Source of the DNA: Hoylesella nanceiensis DSM 19126 = JCM 15639
GTDB lineage: Bacteria; Bacteroidota; Bacteroidia; Bacteroidales; Bacteroidaceae
NCBI RefSeq assembly: GCF_000379965.1
Contig: NZ_KB904328.1
Location: 62,001-126,000 of the forward strand
DNA: 64,000 nucleotides
Direction: 5' to 3'
The notes beneath the pieces were generated by a model that worked only from the letters and a program-made list of their open reading frames with translations, had not been told where the DNA came from and did not search any database. Made by a program: the position numbers and the translations under genes. Positions 1 through 9,209 of this stretch are shown here, piece by piece. Numbering within the stretch: position 1 is the first letter of the stretch; each line of letters starts with the position of its first letter.

Positions 1-2
1 TT

Positions 3-146
3 TCAGGTATTGATTTTCAGTTGGTTGGTTCAAATATCTTCGTTTGGGACAATATTAAAGAATTTGATCCTGAGCAAGCAAGCTATCGAGGTTTGGTTTA
101 TCCCATTCCTTCTACTTACACACTTCAACTATATATACATTTTTAA
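3..146 (+). CDS. SusC/RagA TonB-dependent receptor, C-terminal end (partial)
   Basis: The frame is open from the window edge and gives 47 residues ending in a stop at 146. The end contains a VWDNIKEFDPEQAS-type stretch and closes on an aromatic-ended strand (LQLYIHF), as SusC-family outer-membrane beta-barrels do. The 5' part lies outside the window. A susD gene starts 23 bases downstream, which is the normal partner order, so this is very probably the importer for the first Sus pair. The call rests on the C-terminal motif and the neighbour. Confidence 0.85.
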   Translation, partial: SGIDFQLVGSNIFVWDNIKEFDPEQASYRGLVYPIPSTYTLQLYIHF

Positions 147-169
147 TTCATCAATATATAATAAGCACT

Positions 170-2179
170 ATGAGATATCACAATTATAAAAAACATATAA
201 CCAAACTGCTTTTACTCACAGGAAGTCTTTTATCTCTATCTTCATGTAACTTTTTAGATATCACAGATAATTACTTCTCAGATGAAATAAGCAGCGACTC
301 TATATTTGCAAACAGTCGAAACACAATCGCATATATGTGGGATATATCAAGAATGTTCCCTGATGAAGGTAATCTAATAGAGGGACACCCAAACACTCTT
401 GGTCCGTTAGCTACTGATGAAGCTTTCTCTAATGCGAAGGCAGATATCACAATGAAATATATAACAGGAGAGATAAATTCTAAGAATCTTGGAAACTTTG
501 AGGAACGCTACAGCAATAATTACAAAGCGATCCGTCGATGTAATACAGTTCTAAGTAATCTTAATAAAGTTCCGAACCTAAACACAACAGACAGAAAAGA
601 TATTCTTGGTTATACTCACTTTATGCGTGCCTATGCTTATTATCGTCTTCTTATAGACTGGGGCCCCACTCTCTTATTAGGAAATGACATTATTCCGAAT
701 AACGAAGAGTTAAAAAACTATGACAGAGAGCGTGGAACATACGATGAATGCGTGGACTATATCTGCAATGAATTTGAAGAATCTGCAAAATACTTACCCA
801 CAACACAAAGCATTGCGAACTTTGGTCGCCCCACAAAAGGAGCTGCATACGGTTTAATTGCTCGTCTACGCATATATCAAGCGAGTCCAGCTTATAACGG
901 AGGAGAAGAAGCCCATCGTTGTTTTGGTAATTGGAAACGTAAATCTGATGGAGCATTCTATATCAATCAAACCTATGATGAGAAGCGATGGGCCATTGCA
1001 GCAGCTGCATGTTTGCGTGTTATCGAGATGAAAAAGAATGGTAATGCAATGTATCATCTACATACAGTTGAGAGTTCATCTGAGACTCCAGACCTTCCTA
1101 CAAACGTTTCTACAGACCCTGACTTCCTAAAACCATGGCCTATCGGAGCTGCAGGCATTGATCCTTTCCATTCATATGCAGACATGTTCAATGGAGAAGA
1201 CGTAATTCCTAGTAATCCTGAATGGGTTTGGGCACGCTATAGTAATGACCTTACAGCTCACACACAGCAATCATTCCCTGCACATCTTAGCGGTTTTAAC
1301 CACTATTGTGTAACACAAAAGGTTATTGATGCATATCGTATGGTAGATGGAAATAGCATTGAAGAATCATCTTCTGAATATCCTTATTCCGAAACAGGTT
1401 TTACTACTTCTCAAAAGAAATTCTCAGGCTATCGATTAAATAGCGGAGTATATAATATGTACAACAATCGAGAAATGAGATTTTATGCATCAATAGGATT
1501 CAGCGAATGCTTTTGGCCTATGACCTCAACATCTACAGTTGGAAATTACAATCAAACAATTACCTATTACTATGATTCTCCTAATGGAAAACAAAGCAAT
1601 GTAGTGGATTATCCTATAACAGGATATGTTATTAAGAAGTTTATAAATCCAACAGATGCATGGGCGGGAACTAATTCCAAACGATTAACAAAGGCTTATC
1701 CTATAATAAGATATGCCGACATCCTTTTAATGTATGCAGAAGCGCTTAATCATCTAACCACAACTCATACAGTTCAATTAGAGAAAGAAACTTATACCCT
1801 TATGCGTAACACAGATGAGATTCGCAAAGCTTTCAATTTAGTTCGCCATCGTGCAGGATTGCCTGGCATGTCTGTATCAGAAGTGTCTGATGTAAACACC
1901 GTTCAAAAGCTAATTGAACAAGAACGCATGATTGAACTTCTATTTGAGAATGAACGTTACTATGATGTTCGTCGTTGGGGAAAGTATGAGGAATCTGAAC
2001 TTACTACAATAACAGGAATGAATGTTGAAGGTACAAAAAGTACTTATTATCAACGAACAATACCCAATTCTAGTCGTATTGGTGCCCGAGTTGTTAATCG
2101 TAAAATGATGTTTATGCCTATTCCTAATAGTGAAATACGCAAACTTCCTTCAATGTCTCAAAATCCAGGATGGGATTAA
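170..2179 (+). CDS. SusD/RagB family nutrient-binding outer-membrane lipoprotein
   Basis: This 669-residue protein has a lipoprotein signal with the lipid-attachment Cys at residue 26 (LSSC). The middle shows the TPR-rich SusD pattern: YNNYKAIRRCN near residue 120, a FMRAYAYYRL stretch near residue 150, and a C-terminal LIEQERMIELLFENERYYDVRRWG segment that is a family hallmark. It ends in NPGWD, like most SusD proteins. SusD caps the SusC barrel on the cell surface and binds the ligand. It lies 23 bases after the partial susC and 84 bases before the next lipoprotein. It is longer than the usual 500-600 residues. The ligand cannot be told from sequence. Confidence 0.93.
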   Translation: MRYHNYKKHITKLLLLTGSLLSLSSCNFLDITDNYFSDEISSDSIFANSRNTIAYMWDISRMFPDEGNLIEGHPNTLGPLATDEAFSNAKADITMKYITGEINSKNLGNFEERYSNNYKAIRRCNTVLSNLNKVPNLNTTDRKDILGYTHFMRAYAYYRLLIDWGPTLLLGNDIIPNNEELKNYDRERGTYDECVDYICNEFEESAKYLPTTQSIANFGRPTKGAAYGLIARLRIYQASPAYNGGEEAHRCFGNWKRKSDGAFYINQTYDEKRWAIAAAACLRVIEMKKNGNAMYHLHTVESSSETPDLPTNVSTDPDFLKPWPIGAAGIDPFHSYADMFNGEDVIPSNPEWVWARYSNDLTAHTQQSFPAHLSGFNHYCVTQKVIDAYRMVDGNSIEESSSEYPYSETGFTTSQKKFSGYRLNSGVYNMYNNREMRFYASIGFSECFWPMTSTSTVGNYNQTITYYYDSPNGKQSNVVDYPITGYVIKKFINPTDAWAGTNSKRLTKAYPIIRYADILLMYAEALNHLTTTHTVQLEKETYTLMRNTDEIRKAFNLVRHRAGLPGMSVSEVSDVNTVQKLIEQERMIELLFENERYYDVRRWGKYEESELTTITGMNVEGTKSTYYQRTIPNSSRIGARVVNRKMMFMPIPNSEIRKLPSMSQNPGWD

Positions 2180-2263
2180 TTGAAGACAATTCATAAATTA
2201 TGAATAAGGAGATAACAACAGACATACAATAAAACGTTGAACATTCTTATAAAAAGATATAAC

Positions 2264-3181
2264 ATGAAATCTAAATTTTTATTATATACAACAGCCATAC
2301 TTCTTTTAAGTTCGTGTAACGAAAATGAAGTTTTTACAAGAGAGCAATACAAACACGTCTTCTCGTTTGTTAGTAATAGCGACCACATAAGCGAAAAGAC
2401 ATTCGACCTATCTGATACGACTCGTGTCGGCTATATTGCTCTATCAATGGGCGGTTCTACAAATATTGATAAGGATGCTAATATTCATATCATAAAATCG
2501 CCAGAAACACTTGAGTCGTATAATACAACACAGTTCGATAATAATGTTGATAAATATGTACGCATCTTACCTGAAAGTCACTATAGTGTAGCAACAATGA
2601 ATGTTTGCATAAAAGCAGGACAAACAACAGGAGTTCTCCCCATCACAATAAAGCCAGAAGGATTGTCACCCGACAGTACATACTATCTTCCTCTTCGAAT
2701 TCAATCATTTGACAACTATGAAGCCAACCCTCATAGAAACTATGTTTTCTATCATGTTCGAATAAAAAATAAGTGGGCTGCAGCTGGAGGATCAACTTAT
2801 AACATGCTTACTATGAGTTATCTTAATAACAATCCAACAGGAATAGCCAGACCTGGAACAAAAACTTTATTTGCAATAGGGGCCAACACGATACGAATGA
2901 TGGCAGGAAATGAATCGTTTGATGCATCACGAGCAAATCTAGATAAGTTTGCCTTGTATCTTGATATTAACCCTGATGGAAGTATTAAAATTCGTCCATA
3001 TCGTGATATTAATGTCATACAATTATCAGATGATAAAGATTTTCCAAACAAGTATTTTATTGAAGAAACTAGCCATGGAACCAAATATGCTAATTTTCTC
3101 CTTCACTATAAATACAAATCAGGATCTGATTGGCTTGAGATTAAAGAAGAACTTCGTATGAAGATTACCAATGACAAATAA
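2264..3181 (+). CDS. DUF1735/DUF4361-type surface lipoprotein
   Basis: The 305-residue protein begins MKSKFLLYTTAILLLSSC, with the lipobox Cys at residue 18. An ATG nine codons upstream (2237) is in frame, but the lipoprotein signal fits the start at 2264. An N-terminal domain of about residues 20-165 contains VYVPVTI-like strand patterns (TTGVLPITIKPEGL, DSTYYLPLRI) seen in DUF1735 proteins encoded after susD. The C-terminal half resembles DUF4361 (NKWAAAGGSTYN, FALYLDINPDGSIKI). Such proteins take the SusE/SusF position and are presumed surface glycan-binding. The family is assigned from pattern and position. Confidence 0.7.
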   Translation: MKSKFLLYTTAILLLSSCNENEVFTREQYKHVFSFVSNSDHISEKTFDLSDTTRVGYIALSMGGSTNIDKDANIHIIKSPETLESYNTTQFDNNVDKYVRILPESHYSVATMNVCIKAGQTTGVLPITIKPEGLSPDSTYYLPLRIQSFDNYEANPHRNYVFYHVRIKNKWAAAGGSTYNMLTMSYLNNNPTGIARPGTKTLFAIGANTIRMMAGNESFDASRANLDKFALYLDINPDGSIKIRPYRDINVIQLSDDKDFPNKYFIEETSHGTKYANFLLHYKYKSGSDWLEIKEELRMKITNDK

Positions 3182-3196
3182 CAAATACCTCGCAAT

Positions 3197-4282
3197 ATGA
3201 AACTTACAACGAATTTTCAGAATCTGCTTTTTATATTAACTATAGTATTTATCACCTCGTGCGATAAATACGAACGTGCAGAAGTAAGGAACGAAATATA
3301 TGTAAATAAGAATGAAATAACCCTATCTGTAGGACAAAGCGATAGCCTTATTGTTAGTCCTACAAAGGGCGACTATTTATGGTATAGCGAAAATGATGAG
3401 ATTGCAACAGTTAATTCTAGCGGTGTAATTACAGCCCTTTCACCTGGTAATACCAATGTAATTGTAGAGCAAAAGCATGCTAAATTCACTATAAAAGTTA
3501 GTGTATTGCAAAAGGTCCCTCTAACAGATATTGCTTTAACTGCTACAAAGCTACTTGGCAACTATACCATAAGTCTCATTCCAGGAGCTACACAAAGAAT
3601 TCTTTCTTCTACCATTCCTGGTAATGCTAACGACTTTTTACGTAGCGATTACTTATGGTGGTCTGACAATGATAGCATCGCACATGTTTATAATGATGGA
3701 ACCATTCTCGCAGTAAACGAAGGAAGTACATTGGTACACCATCGCCGTGGCACAATATCTAAAGATATTTATGTATATGTATCAAAAACAAGTCCCTTCA
3801 AAGGACCTCATATTATAAGTAAAACTGCACCTCTTGAGCTCTCATTTCTCAACTTTGATTATGGCGGTCCTGAGATTTCATGGCACGACGCAACTCCAGA
3901 AAATCAAGGAAAAAGCAATTATCGCAAAGACAATGGCGACAATAATTCTAATGGAGTAGATATTGAAGGTTCTTCCAATATTGGTTATACTGCGAGCGGA
4001 GAGTGGCTTATTTATACCATTGATGTACAAGATGGTGGCATTTATAGTCTTGATTTATGCGTGTCTGGAAGTGGTGGCACCATGCACTATGAAGTAGATG
4101 GAGTGAATGCAACTGGCACAATTAGCATAAAAAGCACAAGTGGTTGGGGAGATTATCAATATAACACTACCTCTCCTAAGGATCTTCGTCTCACTGCAGG
4201 ACGACATAAAATAAAGGTTGTATTTGGTAATGCGGCCTTTAACATAAGAAGTATGCGATTTACTTATGTCGATGACCTTTAA
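3197..4282 (+). CDS. Big_2-Big_2-CBM6 surface glycan-binding lipoprotein
   Basis: This 361-residue lipoprotein has Cys22 after a hydrophobic signal. Residues about 35-105 form a bacterial Ig-like Big_2 domain (ITLSVGQSDSL, SENDEIATVNSSGVITALSPG). Residues about 110-195 form a second, more divergent copy (WWSDNDSIAHVYNDGTILAVNEG). Residues about 215-358 look like a CBM6 jelly-roll (GYTASGEWLIYTIDV, then AGRHKIKVVFGNAAFNIRSMRFTYV). No catalytic domain is visible, so a carbohydrate-binding role on the cell surface is inferred. It is the last gene of the first Sus set. A hairpin terminator follows 45 bases after the stop. Confidence 0.8.
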   Translation: MKLTTNFQNLLFILTIVFITSCDKYERAEVRNEIYVNKNEITLSVGQSDSLIVSPTKGDYLWYSENDEIATVNSSGVITALSPGNTNVIVEQKHAKFTIKVSVLQKVPLTDIALTATKLLGNYTISLIPGATQRILSSTIPGNANDFLRSDYLWWSDNDSIAHVYNDGTILAVNEGSTLVHHRRGTISKDIYVYVSKTSPFKGPHIISKTAPLELSFLNFDYGGPEISWHDATPENQGKSNYRKDNGDNNSNGVDIEGSSNIGYTASGEWLIYTIDVQDGGIYSLDLCVSGSGGTMHYEVDGVNATGTISIKSTSGWGDYQYNTTSPKDLRLTAGRHKIKVVFGNAAFNIRSMRFTYVDDL

Positions 4283-4327
4283 TTCTTTTAAATAAAATAT
4301 TCATATAAAAGATATTTGCGTTTAATT

Positions 4328-4370
4328 ATTGCGGGGATTATCCATAAAATAATCCTCGCAATATTGTTTT
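4328..4370 (+). terminator. Intrinsic terminator after the first Sus gene set
   Basis: Bases 4328-4340 pair with 4350-4362 (13-base stem with one G-U pair and a 9-base loop), followed by a T-rich stretch. It separates the first Sus set from the susC gene at 4501. Confidence 0.75.
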
Positions 4371-4428
4371 TGGTTGGTTTTTATTATATTTTGGACCATT
4401 TTTTATACTACTAAATCCATGGAAAACC

Positions 4429-4436
4429 TAATTTTG
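4429..4436 (+). promoter_or_regulatory. Candidate -7 promoter element for the second Sus set
   Basis: TAATTTTG matches the Bacteroidota -7 pattern TAnnTTTG and lies about 65 bases before the susC start. No good TTG element sits 19-21 bases upstream, so the call is tentative. It does follow a terminator, where a new promoter would be expected. Confidence 0.3.
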
Positions 4437-4500
4437 TGGCATCAGAATACTAGCAGAATTTATCTAATACAAGTAACTAATAAATAACTAAGAACAATGT

Positions 4501-7500
4501 ATGAAACATGTATCTAACCTTAGAAAAGTTTTTATGCTTTTCATTCTGTTCACAATTTCCTTGACGGCCTTGGGTCAAGAGGTCACAGGAACAGTCACCG
4601 ATGCCACGAATCAGGAGCCGCTTATCGGTGTTACAGTACGTACTCCTGATGGAAAAGGTATAGCCGTTACTGATTTCGACGGCAAATACAGAGTTAAAGA
4701 TGCTCATTCAGTATCCCTTATCTTTACTTATGTAGGGTATGATGATGTTACAGTACAAGTAGGCAATCGCACTACTATAAATGTACAAATGAAACAAAGC
4801 TCGGGCAATCTCAACGAAATCGTTGTTATTGGCTATGGAACTCAAAAGAAAGCAGACCTTACTGGAGCTATTGGAGTGGTTGATATGAAAGAAGCAAAGA
4901 AGACTGCTGCTACCAATATCTATGAAATGTTACAAGGACAAGTTCCTGGTGTGTCTGTATCAACAACCAGTCAGCCAGGTGCTATGAGTCAAGTTCAAAT
5001 TCGAGGTATAGGTTCTTTCAACACAGTAGGACCTTTATATGTTCTCGACGGAATGATCGTAAACGACGTTACTCACCTCAATCCTAATGAAATAGAATCA
5101 ATGCAGGTATTAAAAGATGCCTCAGCTGCAGCCATCTATGGAGCTCGTGGAGCTAATGGAGTTATTCTTATTACAACAAAAAAAGGACATAAAGGACAAC
5201 CTACACTTGATGTTTCTGCAACATGGAGTATTGCTGATATGCCAAAGAAAATAGAAATGAAGAATGCTATAGACTTCATGCACTACAATGAACAGGCATA
5301 TATCAATGCAAACACAGCTTGGCCAGCAGCAAACTACTCAATAACGAACACAGGTAAGATGATTCCTAACACGGATTGGCAACGTGCCGTGTTTAAAACA
5401 GGATTTACTCAAGATTATAATGCGCTATACGCACAAGGTTCCGACAAAGTAAATTTTGCTATAGGAACTGGCTACATGAGTCAAACTGGTGTATTTGAAG
5501 GACCAAAATATCAACGTTTTACAGGCCGTATTAATGGTGACGCAACTTATGGAATTCTCAAAATTGGAGTCAATAGTACTTTCCAGTATGCTAAAAACAA
5601 TGAAACAAATTCAGGTTCATTCTCAAATGCTTTGGCAATGCCACCTGTAATACCAGTATATGATCCCAATGAACCTTCAGGACGAGGTGGATATGGATAT
5701 GGAAGTGCAAATTTCCCAACTTATTCAAGTAACCCTGTTGCCATACAAAATTCGTTCAAAGGAATAAGTATCGATAATCGTGCCATCGCTAATTTCTTTG
5801 CAGAACTTACTTTATTCAAGCATTTCCGCTATAAGTTTAATGCAGGCGTGGATGCATGGTTTGGCCTACGTAAATATATGAATCATTGCTATACAATGCG
5901 TATGGCCTCTGGAGAAACTCGATATAAGGATGTTCTTACTGAAAACAGAGCACAACGAATAACCACAATTATTGAAAATACGCTAACATATGAGAATTCA
6001 TTTGGCAACCATAATATAACTGCTTTAATTGGACATACTGCCGAAGACATTAACTGGCATTGGCTTATGAACGAAGGTTATGACCAACAAGTTCCTGGTT
6101 TATGGCAAATAGATCTTGTTAGTAAACAAAATAATATGGAAGGCTCTGAACAAGAACGAAGACAGATATCTTACCTTGGTCGTCTAGATTACAATTATGC
6201 GGGCAAATACCTTGCACAATTTAACTTCCGTTCTGATGGTAGTTCTAAGTTTGGACCAGCAAATCGCCGTGGTTACTTCCCATCACTATCTCTTGGTTGG
6301 CGTATCTCTGAGGAAGAATTCTGGAAGCCTTTAAAGAACGTTGTTAACAACATGAAGATCCGTGCAAGCTGGGGAAAGGTGGGTGATATGCAGTCTTCTG
6401 GAAATTATAGTTATATACCTACTATTGATCACAACGGACCTTATGAAGGACTTTATGCTGTTTTTGGTCCTTCTGGAAACGAAAATATTCACTATGGAGC
6501 AACTCAAACATCTAAAGTGAATGTAAATCTAGGTTGGGAAACTAAAACAACCACAAATATTGGTATCGACTTTAACTCTTTCAACAACCGATTATTTGGT
6601 TCTTTTGAATGGTTTAATGCAAAATCAACAGACCTTCTTCTAAACGTTCCACAAGCATGGGCTACAGGAATCTCTACACTTTGGACTAATTATGGTTCTA
6701 TTCGCAACAGTGGAATTGAATTAACCTTAGGTTGGCAGGAACAAAAAGGAGATTTCAGCTATACTATTAGTGGTAACCTATCAACTTTACGCAACGAAGT
6801 TCTTAAGATGGGCGATGCTTATGTACAAGGTGGATACACAAGAACAGAGGTTGGTCGTTCTATTTCTGATTTCTATTTGCTCAAAGCAAATGGTATTTTC
6901 CAATCTATGGATGAAGTATACGATTATACAACAACACTAAAAGATGGAACGGTTAAAATAATACAGCCCAACGCAAAGCCTGGAGATGTACGATATATAG
7001 ATGTGAATGAAGATGGAAAAATTGATGACACTGATAGAGACTGGAGCGGAAGTCCACTTCCTAAGTTCGAATTAGGTTTCAATGCATCGCTTGCTTGGAA
7101 GGGTTTTGACTTCAATATGTTTTGGGCAGGCAAGTTTGGTCACATGATATATAATCAAGTACGTGCATCAACACTCAACTTCAATGTTGATAACATTCCT
7201 GCAGATGTAACACCATGGACTTGGGATAATCCATCAAATGAATATCCACGTATGTATGCGAACTCTACTGATAACAACAAAGGAAGTGATCGTTTCCTCG
7301 AGAAAGCAAGTTTCTTCCGTCTAAAAAATATTCAACTAGGTTATACTCTTCCTGAATCTTTATGTAAAAAGGTAAGTTTAAGAAAAGTACGTGCATACGT
7401 TAGTGGTACTAATCTAGTGACTTTAACAAGTTACAAAGGCTATGACCCAGATATAATCTGTACAGATGTATACGGACAAGGCATTGATTATGGACAATAT

Positions 7501-7545
7501 CCATCAACTCGCCAAATCAATATTGGATTACAGATCACATTTTAA
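4501..7545 (+). CDS. SusC/RagA family TonB-dependent outer-membrane receptor
   Basis: The 1014-residue protein has a signal peptide ending near LTALGQ and then a carboxypeptidase-regulatory-like beta-sandwich (VTGTVTDATNQEPLIGVTV, about residues 27-100). The plug domain starts around LNEIVVIGYGTQKKADLTGAI and carries VQIRGIGSFN, PLYVLDGMIVND and the hallmark LKDASAAAIYGARGANGVILITTKKG. The remaining ~780 residues are beta-barrel and end on an aromatic residue (GLQITF). It imports oligomers across the outer membrane using TonB energy. The susD partner begins 17 bases after the stop. It lacks the STN domain found in the SusC at 41783-45037, so regulation through a trans-envelope sigma relay is not suggested here. 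Confidence 0.95.
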   Translation: MKHVSNLRKVFMLFILFTISLTALGQEVTGTVTDATNQEPLIGVTVRTPDGKGIAVTDFDGKYRVKDAHSVSLIFTYVGYDDVTVQVGNRTTINVQMKQSSGNLNEIVVIGYGTQKKADLTGAIGVVDMKEAKKTAATNIYEMLQGQVPGVSVSTTSQPGAMSQVQIRGIGSFNTVGPLYVLDGMIVNDVTHLNPNEIESMQVLKDASAAAIYGARGANGVILITTKKGHKGQPTLDVSATWSIADMPKKIEMKNAIDFMHYNEQAYINANTAWPAANYSITNTGKMIPNTDWQRAVFKTGFTQDYNALYAQGSDKVNFAIGTGYMSQTGVFEGPKYQRFTGRINGDATYGILKIGVNSTFQYAKNNETNSGSFSNALAMPPVIPVYDPNEPSGRGGYGYGSANFPTYSSNPVAIQNSFKGISIDNRAIANFFAELTLFKHFRYKFNAGVDAWFGLRKYMNHCYTMRMASGETRYKDVLTENRAQRITTIIENTLTYENSFGNHNITALIGHTAEDINWHWLMNEGYDQQVPGLWQIDLVSKQNNMEGSEQERRQISYLGRLDYNYAGKYLAQFNFRSDGSSKFGPANRRGYFPSLSLGWRISEEEFWKPLKNVVNNMKIRASWGKVGDMQSSGNYSYIPTIDHNGPYEGLYAVFGPSGNENIHYGATQTSKVNVNLGWETKTTTNIGIDFNSFNNRLFGSFEWFNAKSTDLLLNVPQAWATGISTLWTNYGSIRNSGIELTLGWQEQKGDFSYTISGNLSTLRNEVLKMGDAYVQGGYTRTEVGRSISDFYLLKANGIFQSMDEVYDYTTTLKDGTVKIIQPNAKPGDVRYIDVNEDGKIDDTDRDWSGSPLPKFELGFNASLAWKGFDFNMFWAGKFGHMIYNQVRASTLNFNVDNIPADVTPWTWDNPSNEYPRMYANSTDNNKGSDRFLEKASFFRLKNIQLGYTLPESLCKKVSLRKVRAYVSGTNLVTLTSYKGYDPDIICTDVYGQGIDYGQYPSTRQINIGLQITF

Positions 7546-7562
7546 TTAAAGAATTATTCCTT

Positions 7563-9188
7563 ATGAAAAATATTATAGTTAAAACACTTTTAACCGCTTC
7601 ATTCGTTGCAAGTTTTACTTCTTGCTCTCTCAACGATGATTGGCTTTCTCTCAATGATCCGAACCGAGAAACGGCTAATACATTCTGGAAGACAACCAAA
7701 CAATTTGATCAAGGATTGTCTGCAGCTTATTCTACATGGCGTCGCCCAGGTTATTTTAGTCGCTGGTTCCAAGTATTAATGATTCTTCGGAGTGATGAGG
7801 GTTGGAGTGAAAGCCCTAATACAGAATTCCAAGCTGACGCTAATTTTATTATCTCTGCTTATAACTATGATGGAAACGCAGGTATTAGTCTACCTTGGCA
7901 AACGATCTATAACAGCCTATACTACGTTAATCAAGTTATAGACAATATGAATTCTACTGGATATAAACTTTTCTCTAAAGAAGAAGCAGATCATATTTTA
8001 GGACAAGGTTATTTTATACGTGGCGTAGCATTTTGGTCTATTGCGGGTATTTATGGTACAGGACCAATACAAACAAGCTCTACCGAGAATGGACCTATAG
8101 GCACACAAGAAGAATTATACAAACAAGCCCTTGAGGATTTCACCAAAGCCTCTACCTTGTTACCTATTAATTGGCCTACAGAAGAAAAGGGTCGTGTTAC
8201 AAAAGGAGGTGCACTTGGTATGATGGCACGTTTGAATATGCAGTTAGCAGGTATTAAATGCCATCGTCCATGGGATACTACTAACCAAGATCTCGAAGGT
8301 GCAAAGACTTATTGGCAGGCTGCAAAGAAGAACATTGAAGACATCTTTGCTTTAGGCATCTATAGACTTTGTGATAATTGGATGGATAATTTCACAGAAA
8401 GCAATGAGAATAACTCTGAAAGTCTATTTGAAATAAACTTTAAAGATGGTCTTATTAATGGAAATGAAGTTGGTAGTCAACGTCCAAAGTTCCTGGGACT
8501 TTACTTAAGTGACGGCTCAGGTGCTTGGAATGATGGTTCTTCACGTGCTTGGTTATTAGATGAATTTAATAAAGAACGTGATAAAGATGGTAACGTAGAT
8601 ATGCGCAAATTCCATACATTGTTCTATTATGATCCAGCAGAACCACAAACAGGAACTGCAAACTATTATGGAAAGACTTGGCCTGAATGGTGCGCAGTTG
8701 AAGGTTATAAAGATAACCAATTTCCACATGAATGCTATTGGAAGAAATATACAAGTGTAGAAACCGACAATAAAAACGAAGACTATTCATCTGGCGCAAA
8801 CCTTCGTATTCTTCGTCTTGCTGATATCTATCTCATGTATGCAGAATGCATAAACGAGTTGAATGGTGACCGTTCTACTGCAGTAGAGTATATCAATAAG
8901 GTTCGTCGTAGAGCGAATATGGCAGATCTTACTCCTACAAGTTTTAGCACTTATGAAGAGCTAATGGAACAAATAAAACATGAAAGAGTTGTTGAACTCT
9001 GCGGAGAATGTACACGTTGGTTTGACCTTGATCGATGGGGTGATTTGCACTCACAAAACAAGATTAATGAAATAGCCGAGCGTGATGCCGATTTTCGTAA
9101 TTTTAAGGTAGGCATAAACCATTTATGGATTATCCCAAATCATGAGATAAATCTTTGGAAAGGATTAACACAAAATCCTGGTTATTAA
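7563..9188 (+). CDS. SusD/RagB family nutrient-binding lipoprotein
   Basis: This 541-residue lipoprotein has Cys21 (FTSC). The N-terminal region contains WQTIYNSLYYVNQVIDNM, followed by GQGYFIRGVAFWSIAGIYG and RVTKGGALGMMARL, which are SusD TPR-type landmarks. The C-terminal part has LRILRLADIYLMYAE, NEL.GDRSTAVEYINKVRRRANM and a VELCGECTRWFDLDRWG segment, and ends in NPGY. It pairs with the SusC immediately upstream (17-base gap). It binds the substrate at the cell surface. The ligand is unknown. Confidence 0.94.
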   Translation: MKNIIVKTLLTASFVASFTSCSLNDDWLSLNDPNRETANTFWKTTKQFDQGLSAAYSTWRRPGYFSRWFQVLMILRSDEGWSESPNTEFQADANFIISAYNYDGNAGISLPWQTIYNSLYYVNQVIDNMNSTGYKLFSKEEADHILGQGYFIRGVAFWSIAGIYGTGPIQTSSTENGPIGTQEELYKQALEDFTKASTLLPINWPTEEKGRVTKGGALGMMARLNMQLAGIKCHRPWDTTNQDLEGAKTYWQAAKKNIEDIFALGIYRLCDNWMDNFTESNENNSESLFEINFKDGLINGNEVGSQRPKFLGLYLSDGSGAWNDGSSRAWLLDEFNKERDKDGNVDMRKFHTLFYYDPAEPQTGTANYYGKTWPEWCAVEGYKDNQFPHECYWKKYTSVETDNKNEDYSSGANLRILRLADIYLMYAECINELNGDRSTAVEYINKVRRRANMADLTPTSFSTYEELMEQIKHERVVELCGECTRWFDLDRWGDLHSQNKINEIAERDADFRNFKVGINHLWIIPNHEINLWKGLTQNPGY

Positions 9189-9209
9189 CAATTAAATAGA
9201 GAACACATC

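Noticed and set aside
4497-4517. Six-codon upstream open frame overlapping the susC start
   Set aside because: ATG-TAT-GAA-ACA-TGT-ATC-stop is short enough to be chance, and no regulatory pattern was seen.
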